From assembly GCA_023052935.1 (NCBI GenBank), contig CM041294.1, positions 96,851,616 to 96,915,615 on the forward strand: 64,000 bases of DNA, read 5' to 3'. A program made the translations under genes and the position numbers. Each line of letters begins with the position of its first letter. Position 1 is the first letter of the stretch. The notes below the pieces were generated by a model. It searched no databases and was not told where the DNA came from. It was given only the letters and a program-made list of their open reading frames with translations. This DNA is from Piezodorus guildinii (Eukaryota; Arthropoda; Insecta; Hemiptera; Pentatomidae). This document shows positions 59,701-64,000 of this stretch, in pieces.

Positions 59701-62680
59701 TTTTATGATGCTTTATCCATTTTGTAGGAAGTACGAAAATCTTTCATTATTGAATCAATTCTACTTTTATATCAACATTCACTTTCTTGTTGAAACTTCT
59801 GCAATTCTAAATCTTATTGTTATAATTTTATCAACATGATTAAGTAAAGTAGATGCAATGTAAAAATTAATAATGTCCTTCATCAATCATCTGGGCTGTT
59901 TGCTATATATTTTTTTCTTATCTCCTTTATTGTTGAAAACTCTAGTATCAATGTTGCAAAAAACAACATTTGTTTTGTTTTTTTGTTTGATATATTAATA
60001 TTTTATCGATTATATGATAATCAAAAAGGGAGCGGCGTGGTCTAGTGGATAGAGCACTAGTCTGCTGTGCTCCGGGTCCTGGGTTCGAATCCCGGCTGTG
60101 GCAGAAATATTATTTATTCTGTTAATTCAGTCAGGGGACCTAGGTATGGAGACCCTGGGCGAATCCTCTATAATGTCCCATAATTGGGAAAGCGCGACTG
60201 ATAAGGCCCTTATGGGTTGTAGTGGTACAGGTTTTTTTTTTATATGATAATCAAACTAAATTTAAGACCGGGAAGGAACCAGTAAAAGTTCTATATTATT
60301 TTTCTACGGATCAGGTGTTCTTGTTTATTTTGCTATTTAATTAATAAAAATTGATATTATAAAAGATAATAATATTAAAATATGTTTATTTAAACAGAAA
60401 TAACCAATATGTTTTATCCACCAAACAATATGGCACACTACAGCAGTATAGCGCTGCTATAACACAAGTTTGTTATTGAGCAATTATCAATGGCATGTTA
60501 ATGCAGAAATTCGACAAATATCACAGAAAACATGATTTAATTAACATCATGAGTACGCTTAACATTAAATATTAAAAAATAATAATTACACGAAAGAGAA
60601 CTTAAGTACTTCGGAAAGTAATTAAGTGATAACAGTCGTTTTCTTATTTCTGATTCTCTTCCTTCCTCCACATCTATTGATTCCTCTCCTTTCAGGATTG
60701 GTTCCACATGTTCCAGTCAGGACAGTATTAATTACCTGAGCATGTAACCCAACCATCTTATCTGTCACTCCTCACGATTGGGACTTAATTCTGATATGCA
60801 TATATCCCTCTTAATGTTTATTTATTTATATTTAATAACATGGTATCCAAAAAAATATATTCTTGTGTTTTATAATATTTATTCAACTAATAAATAAAAA
60901 ATAAGTCAAATAATTTTTTTTTTAACTCCACTCTTAAGCCTTCAGGCTCTAGGTGGCAGCACATGCCAAAAACTTGATATGATCATAATGTCCAAGGCAA
61001 CCTATTACCTACATTGCATAGCAATTTTACCTTTGAAATTATTATTATTTTTTAAATTAAATCGGTTAAAAGTTGCACTTTTGTTGTTTCATAATCATGT
61101 ATTTTATATTTTATCTATTTAGTTAAATTTTTTTTTTTTTTTTGACAAAAAAATTAAGAAAGATGTAATAATGAGAACTCTGAGTGCTTCGAGGAGAAAG
61201 TTTAGTTGAGTTTTATCAAAATTTAGCAACTTTAGCTCTAAAGTTTATTTATATAAAAAATGTAAGTTACATTAATGTTATGCCAATTATAAATTCTTAC
61301 TTGAACATTGAATGATGTGTGTTTTGTATTGATTGTTTTTAGTCATTAAAAAAAGAAGTGGATTGGGATCGAGGAGATGAAAACAAAAGCAACACAGGAG
61401 AAAGCTCTTGCGACTACCGGCACCCACACGATCCAGTAAGTTTATTTACTTAAATATTTTTCAATATATCCTAATAATGCTAAACATAGTAATCCCAAAG
61501 ATATTCCCAATAAAGATAGCTTGGCATGTTTTGCACGTTGGCTAGTCAGTAATGAGCATGATAGTTCCTAAATCCTTGGAAAATATGATAAATGGTTTTT
61601 CTAATAAAGATTTTAGTGATGGTACATGTCTCCGCAAATGGTAGCATGCTTTTCTTATATCTCATCATTCATTACCTTGCCTTGCTGAAAAAGAAGTTGA
61701 CCTACATTTTTGGCCAATTTTGGATTGTGCGTTGTTTTTGTTTTTTTCTTCTAATATCTATATATATCATTATATATATAATTTTTTTTTTGTTTTATTA
61801 TGATGCCACAAGTTATTTCTGTTATTTTTTATTTATTACTATTTGTGATGAATGTGTTTTCTCATTATGACTATTATTATGTTAAGAGTGGGTCATGGGT
61901 TTCATTTTTGTCATTGCAGCCAAACAAAATGAGCGTCAACTTCTGAACAGTTCAAAATCTAAACGAAACATAGAAATTACCTTCCCTTTTATCCTATTTA
62001 TATTGTCAGCTATTTTATCCCATTGTAAAGAAATAATGAAAGGAGTCGATGAAGTTGATGGTGATTTCGTTTGGTTGCAGGACAATAACGATGGTGAGAA
62101 TCGGGCAGTGTATTCGTGTATGTACTGCGGAGCGATATTCCCACACCAGAGCAAATTGACGCGCCACATCCTCTCCCACAGCCTGGAGACGCTCAAGTAC
62201 CGAGAGCAGCTCCTGCCGCAGCAGCTTCCTGCGTACCAAGGGGTTAAAGCTGAGGTCCCCGGCGCCCTCTGCAAGTTCTGCGGCAAGACGTTCCCCGATG
62301 TGGGCTCTCTGATTGGTCACCTCCCGGCGCACACTGGCGACCGTCCGTTCAAGTGCGAGTTCTGCGGGAAGGCTTTCAAGCTACGCCACCACATGAAGGA
62401 CCACTGTCGGGTACACACCGGCGAGCGCCCATTCAGGTGTTCCCTTTGTGGCAAAACTTTTTCCCGATCTACGATACTGAAAGCTCACGAGAAGACTCAT
62501 TATCCAAAATATGTGAGGAAGTTCCTCTCTTCTCCCAGTCCAGAGGACGAGAGGAGGAACCAGGAGATGACCCAGATGCCGTGCGACCTCTCTGTGGACC
62601 CAGTCTGCCTCCCGCGACCGATGCCTTTCGAGATACCTTCCGAACCTCTTTACCTACCACGGACTTCTCCCTCCCCTTGA
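47534..62680 (+). CDS. BTB/POZ - C2H2 zinc-finger transcription factor (five coding exons, spliced)
   Basis: Joining 47534-47706, 54998-55157, 57467-57706, 61343-61435 and 62081-62680 gives one frame of 421 residues plus TGA. All four introns have GT/AG ends and the phases agree. Residues about 1-116 form a BTB/POZ domain of the insect tramtrack/bric-a-brac type ([66 protein letters not shown]). Residues 119-191 are rich in Pro, Ser and Glu; 192-222 are charged. C2H2 fingers lie at 235-255, 286-306, 314-334 and 342-362, and fingers 2-4 are joined by TGDRPFK/TGERPFR linkers. A PCDLS motif lies at 389-393. BTB-ZF proteins dimerise through the BTB domain and bind DNA in the nucleus, often as repressors. 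I cannot assign an orthologue. Other zinc-finger exons could be spliced alternatively, as in related insect genes, but none is visible here. Confidence 0.9.
48268..49173 (-). mobile_element. Degenerate Tc1-like DNA transposon
   Basis: Terminal inverted repeats are visible: CACTCAAAAAAGTTT at the left (within 48266-48292) and its complement within 49149-49175, both abutting TA. On the minus strand, residues such as [17 protein letters not shown] (48261-48512) match the region around the second catalytic Asp of Tc1 transposases, preceded by [14 protein letters not shown] and HTH-like [17 protein letters not shown] segments in other frames. Stops and frameshifts make it a fossil. At about 0.9 kb it is shorter than a complete Tc1 (~1.6 kb). 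It lies within BTB-ZF intron 1. Confidence 0.82.
49463..52280 (-). mobile_element. 5'-truncated RTE-like non-LTR retrotransposon, frameshifted
   Basis: Fragments on the minus strand read in order. An AP-type endonuclease lacks its first motif ([29 protein letters not shown]; 51689-52280). A linker spans 51281-51688. RT fingers include [15 protein letters not shown] and YRGIALL (50709-50969). The palm includes [26 protein letters not shown] and [12 protein letters not shown] (49665-50609). A C-terminal RWAGHVARM ... GRPRLRW ... [11 protein letters not shown] tail reaches 49469. At least three frame breaks make it inactive. The 3' end is a short AAT microsatellite, as in RTE elements. A perfect 16-bp direct repeat TTTGATAAGTAGAAAA at 49447-49462 and 52281-52296 is the target-site duplication. 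It lies antisense in intron 1 of the BTB-ZF gene. RTE is my best clade call. Confidence 0.9.
52540..53830. mobile_element. Foldback/TIR element split by a Jockey fragment
   Basis: The left arm (about 52540-52690) and right arm (about 53680-53830) are inverted copies of each other. Both contain ACTTCA...TTATTA...TGTTTTGGCTAT, a CATC(T/C)TCTGG motif and TCTTAAGGTGAGTGGGTA. The interior is a Jockey RT fragment. Arms of this length with almost no unique interior are typical of foldback or MITE elements. The motif resembles the smaller hairpin at 12473-12662. Confidence 0.75.
52675..53678 (+). mobile_element. Jockey RT pseudogene fragment nested in a foldback element
   Basis: The plus strand reads [25 protein letters not shown], then [14 protein letters not shown]...TYADDTCML and DLEQWC, followed by a broken C-terminal region ending in RRLKRKW and RDLLV. 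It belongs to the same family as 18352-20124. The VPQGS-to-IPTHP segment has lost the QGSVLGP stretch by internal deletion. Candidate target-site duplication: AATTAAATTCA at 52664-52674 and 53679-53689. Because this lies in the palindromic arms, that duplication is less certain than others here. Confidence 0.82.
54066..54840. mobile_element. Foldback/TIR element interrupted by a SINE
   Basis: The left arm 54066-54145 and right arm 54763-54840 are inverted repeats sharing GGTGCAGTCAAAT, AAGTGGAAACTTAATT and TTTGTGCCTACGTTTC. Inside are a 34-bp perfect hairpin (arms near 54188-54222 and 54306-54340) and a nested SINE-1. With the SINE removed, the right arm reads CTGAAGAAGGCCTGAAAT then TTAAGCCGAAACGTAG, the motif shared by other hairpins in the window. 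Confidence 0.75.
54478..54750 (+). mobile_element. SINE-1 copy with 12-bp target-site duplication
   Basis: A tRNA-like head (GTGGCTAGCATAACAGCCT A-box-like, GGTTCAAACCC B box) is followed by the shared body and an AAATAAATAAAC tail. AAGGCCTGAAAT occurs at 54466-54477 and 54751-54762 as a perfect duplication. It is inserted in a foldback element, so it is younger than that element. Confidence 0.9.
54998..55157 (+). CDS. BTB-ZF coding exon 2 (C-terminal half of BTB domain)
   Basis: The acceptor is TTTGCAG|GTCCC and the donor CAG|GTAAGG. The 160 nt encode [18 protein letters not shown], then [16 protein letters not shown] and [12 protein letters not shown]. This completes the core of the BTB fold in phase with exon 1 and ends in phase 0. 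Base composition is much richer in GC than the intron around it. Confidence 0.93.
55485..56045. repeat. ~125-bp direct repeat pair in intron 2
   Basis: 55485-55605 and 55918-56045 share TTTACT...AAATT, TGACTCTCAGGG/TTTACTCTCAGGGATGG, CTTG(G)ACAAT(C/A)(A)GGCACAATT and TTTTTAATT(A/G)TAAT, about 430 bp apart in the same orientation. Confidence 0.65.
56205..56277. repeat. Small palindrome
   Basis: TAATAATTGGGAGTCAGTCA pairs with the complement of AACTGACTCCTGATTATTT around GTGAAAAATATTTTTCAC. Intron 2 of the BTB-ZF gene. Confidence 0.7.
57117..57264. mobile_element. Short foldback hairpin in BTB-ZF intron 2
   Basis: TATGAGAGAAGTTGGTTCAG...GTGCAGTCAATATAACACA is inverted at 57214-57264. The arms are ~48 bp and nearly perfect, with a 50-bp loop. 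GTGCAGTCAA resembles the end of the element at 54066. Confidence 0.82.
57467..57706 (+). CDS. BTB-ZF coding exon 3 (end of BTB, proline-rich linker)
   Basis: The acceptor is TTGCAG|GTAAAA and the donor CTG|GTGGGT, 240 nt in phase 0. It opens with VKGLAEMT, the usual last helix of an insect BTB domain, then runs into a low-complexity linker dominated by Pro, Ser, Glu and Gln that ends near VQDAPL. The exact donor could shift by a few bases, but GTGGGT keeps phase 0 with exon 4. Confidence 0.85.
58062..59190 (+). repeat. Family B / mariner-like left end, interrupted by SINE-1
   Basis: TTGGGCTGTAAAATAAGTTC at 58061 matches the left end of the element at 27811. After an unrelated stretch and a SINE-1, family B resumes (CGAAAACTACTGAACCATTT, AATAACTCAGTTATTTTTGA, ACCCTAATATAGTTATTTAG). 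It lies in BTB-ZF intron 3. Confidence 0.6.
58298..58555 (-). mobile_element. SINE-1 copy within BTB-ZF intron 3
   Basis: Reverse copy with TTTATTTAACATCACTTTAT, GGCTAATCGGACAGTGCTAC and B-box complement GGGTTTAAACCTGTGACCTT. It is antisense to the host gene and flanked on both sides by family B repeat sequence. Confidence 0.9.
60026..60240 (+). mobile_element. SINE-2 copy with 15-bp target-site duplication, BTB-ZF intron 3
   Basis: A strongly tRNA-like head carries an A box in GTGGTCTAGTGGATAGAGCA and a B box in GGGTTCGAATCCCGGC. A short body (AGAAATATTATTTATTCTG, TATGGAGACCCTGG) and a T-rich end follow. Perfect repeat TATATGATAATCAAA at 60011-60025 and 60241-60255. The head is better preserved than in the other copies, so this is the youngest SINE-2 here. 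Confidence 0.9.
61343..61435 (+). CDS. BTB-ZF coding exon 4 (short charged linker)
   Basis: The acceptor is TTTTTAG|TCATT and the donor CCA|GTAAGT. The 93 nt encode 31 residues starting [15 protein letters not shown] and ending in a His/Pro-rich tail, phase 0 on both sides. SLKKEV resembles a sumoylation-type KxE site, but this was not tested. The exon is supported by its two consensus splice sites and its open phase-0 frame rather than by homology. Confidence 0.78.
62081..62680 (+). CDS. BTB-ZF coding exon 5 (four C2H2 zinc fingers, C terminus)
   Basis: The acceptor is GGTTGCAG|GACAAT; the frame ends at TGA 62678-62680. It encodes four C-x2-C-x12-H-x3-H fingers (CMYC...HILSH, CKFC...HLPAH, CEFC...HCRVH, CSLC...HEKTH). 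A 30-residue spacer separates finger 1 from the linked block of fingers 2-4. The tail contains PCDLS and several Pro-rich segments. The same frame stays open back to 61895, so intron retention would not break the reading frame immediately upstream. Confidence 0.93.
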   Translation, partial: DNNDGENRAVYSCMYCGAIFPHQSKLTRHILSHSLETLKYREQLLPQQLPAYQGVKAEVPGALCKFCGKTFPDVGSLIGHLPAHTGDRPFKCEFCGKAFKLRHHMKDHCRVHTGERPFRCSLCGKTFSRSTILKAHEKTHYPKYVRKFLSSPSPEDERRNQEMTQMPCDLSVDPVCLPRPMPFEIPSEPLYLPRTSPSP

Positions 62681-64000
62681 CTCCAGTTTTATTACTACTA
62701 TTAATGTTCTCATTGTCAAACAAGTTTCATTAATAGTGATAATTTTAAACGATGGTTTACGAGAATTCTTGTGTCTCCTCGATTCCATTTAAAAAGTTTG
62801 CAATGAAAACGATGTAGCAATATTCTGATAGTGATGGCAAGAGATAACAGTAACAAAACTTGTGTTTGTAATAAAATATGTGTTTTTAAGAAAAATTAGT
62901 TTATAAATGTTATGTTTTGATTTTTTAAATATTATTTGAAAATAGATCTAATTATGCTATTTTTATTGGAATAAATTACTTTTTATATTTTAAGCTTTAT
63001 TCTTATGGGTTTTTATTTATTATGTCATGTGTTACTGTTGTTGATACTGTCATAAATGTTGTACTGTATTTGCCATTACTTATACTATTTTGAAAATTTG
63101 TAATACTGATGATATGGTATTTGATCTTAGTTTATTTTTACATTAGTGAAAACAAAATACAATCTAATTTTATCAAAAGGTCATTAAGAAAATATCTATA
63201 TTGAAAATTGAGATATCAACCGTTAAATTATTAACTGCAAGCTCATAAAATTGGCTAATACATCATTCATTGCTTACTTTTAAAATGTCTCGAAATAAGA
63301 ATATTTGGAAAGTGTAATGAAATGAAGTTGTTATCTGCTTAATCATTTATTAATTATTTAATATATTTTATTAACATGAATAATTTAAAACAAAGCGTAA
63401 GCCGTTTTAAACTTTGTTGTTTAGGTTTAACTTTATTGTTCCTGACAGAGTCTGACTCTGGAAAATAGCTTTAAGCTATGTTATAGTTTATCAAGAAATC
63501 TTTAAGATTTTATTTATTCTTTTAATAAATTTTATTTTTAAACTAAAAAAAAAAAATTTTTTTTGCACATTGTTTTCTTCTTTATAATGGTTTATTTTTG
63601 TATAGAGGTTCACATTATTTCGGCTTACTAAAACGTAATAAGATCTAGTCGGGGCCATAGCATTGCAAATTCATAAGTGCCCTCAAGGTGCTTCAAATTG
63701 GAGAGTTCTTTACGAAATCCAATAAAAATTATAAACAATTAATTGATATTAACCTATAAAAAAAACTATTCCTGCCTACAAAATTAGAATATTAGTAGTC
63801 GACTAATGCGCAATAGATAGGACATCGCTTAGCAACTGCTGCCATGGTAACAGTAGCCTACGCTCTCTCTGCTTCCAAGGTCATCTTGATCATGATCAAG
63901 GTCGTATCAGAGAGTTTATAATAATTCAATATGTCTTAATAAGAATATTAAAGAGTGTATAAAACTTGTTATAAATTGAAACTATGTAAATACATTCTAC
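62681..64000. other. 3' UTR and downstream flank of BTB-ZF gene
   Basis: AT-rich, with two polyadenylation hexamers and no further frames. 63780-63910 is GC-balanced with a TTGATCATGATCAA palindrome and CTGCCATGGTAACAG; no gene seen. Confidence 0.6.
62870..62975 (+). promoter_or_regulatory. Candidate polyadenylation signals of the BTB-ZF gene
   Basis: AATAAA hexamers occur at 62870-62875 and 62970-62975, about 190 and 290 nt after the stop codon, in AT-rich sequence. Either could define the mRNA 3' end. AT-rich DNA contains such hexamers by chance. Confidence 0.45.

Noticed and set aside
60028..60105. Possible genuine tRNA gene
   Set aside because: The tRNA-like head continues into a SINE body and is flanked by a 15-bp target-site duplication, so it is a retroposon.
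61917..61960. Alternative acceptor TTGCAG at 61914-61919 for the BTB-ZF gene
   Set aside because: In phase 0 it reaches TGA within nine codons, whereas the acceptor at 62080 gives the full finger domain.
1..64000. CRISPR arrays, bacterial operons, rRNA genes or integrated viral genes
   Set aside because: None found. The tandem array has no spacers, and all RT-bearing sequences are non-LTR LINEs without integrase, protease or envelope motifs.

Overview
The window looks like nuclear DNA of an insect. It is strongly AT-rich, has one spliced gene with phase-consistent GT/AG introns, contains a BTB/POZ zinc-finger protein of the arthropod tramtrack/bric-a-brac type, and is otherwise crowded with decayed LINEs, tRNA-derived SINEs, Tc1/mariner remnants and foldback (MITE-like) elements. 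I cannot name the species. A hemipteran-like, repeat-rich genome is a guess.

Layout. Positions 1-47,500 hold no host gene that I recognise; they are mostly layered repeats. A non-coding repeat, called family A here, recurs more than a dozen times (1-880, 2938-3105, 6300-6605, 7770-8195, 9630-10890, 11590-11860, 13115-13215, 13598-14492, 14505-14665, 24475-25300, 26005-26325, 42432-43310). A tRNA-derived SINE (SINE-1) has about 15 copies across the window, and a second one (SINE-2) about five plus a fragment. A perfect 13 x 51-bp minisatellite (16440-17099) sits beside a ~590-bp palindrome. A polypyrimidine array (17845-18235) is followed by a 5'-truncated Jockey-type LINE with an open reverse-transcriptase frame (18352-20124, minus). 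Other LINE debris comes from several clades. Four GC-richer, exon-like or CpG-rich patches (around 4080-4280, 17215-17415, 24209-24266 and 39090-39440) could be distant first exons or promoters, but this is unproven.

Positions 47,519-62,680 (plus strand) hold the one convincing gene. Five coding exons join in frame into a 421-residue BTB/POZ protein with a proline-rich middle, four C2H2 zinc fingers and a PCDLS (CtBP-type PxDLS) motif near the C terminus. This architecture implies a sequence-specific transcriptional repressor. Its 7.3-kb intron 1 is a transposon refuge: a Tc1-like element with terminal inverted repeats, a 5'-truncated RTE-like LINE with a perfect 16-bp target-site duplication, and two foldback elements each split by a later insertion (one by a Jockey fragment, one by a SINE with a 12-bp duplication). 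The 3' flank (62,681-64,000) holds polyadenylation signals and AT-rich sequence.

The elements appear to interact. SINE-1 copies carry 12-16-bp target-site duplications and one is 5'-truncated, as expected if they move by LINE machinery. Both large LINEs are 5'-truncated, and each has gained an artificial in-frame start from the flanking host DNA. Several hairpin elements share a GTTTCGG...CTTCA-type motif, the most unusual recurring signal in the window. I found no new protein-coding system.
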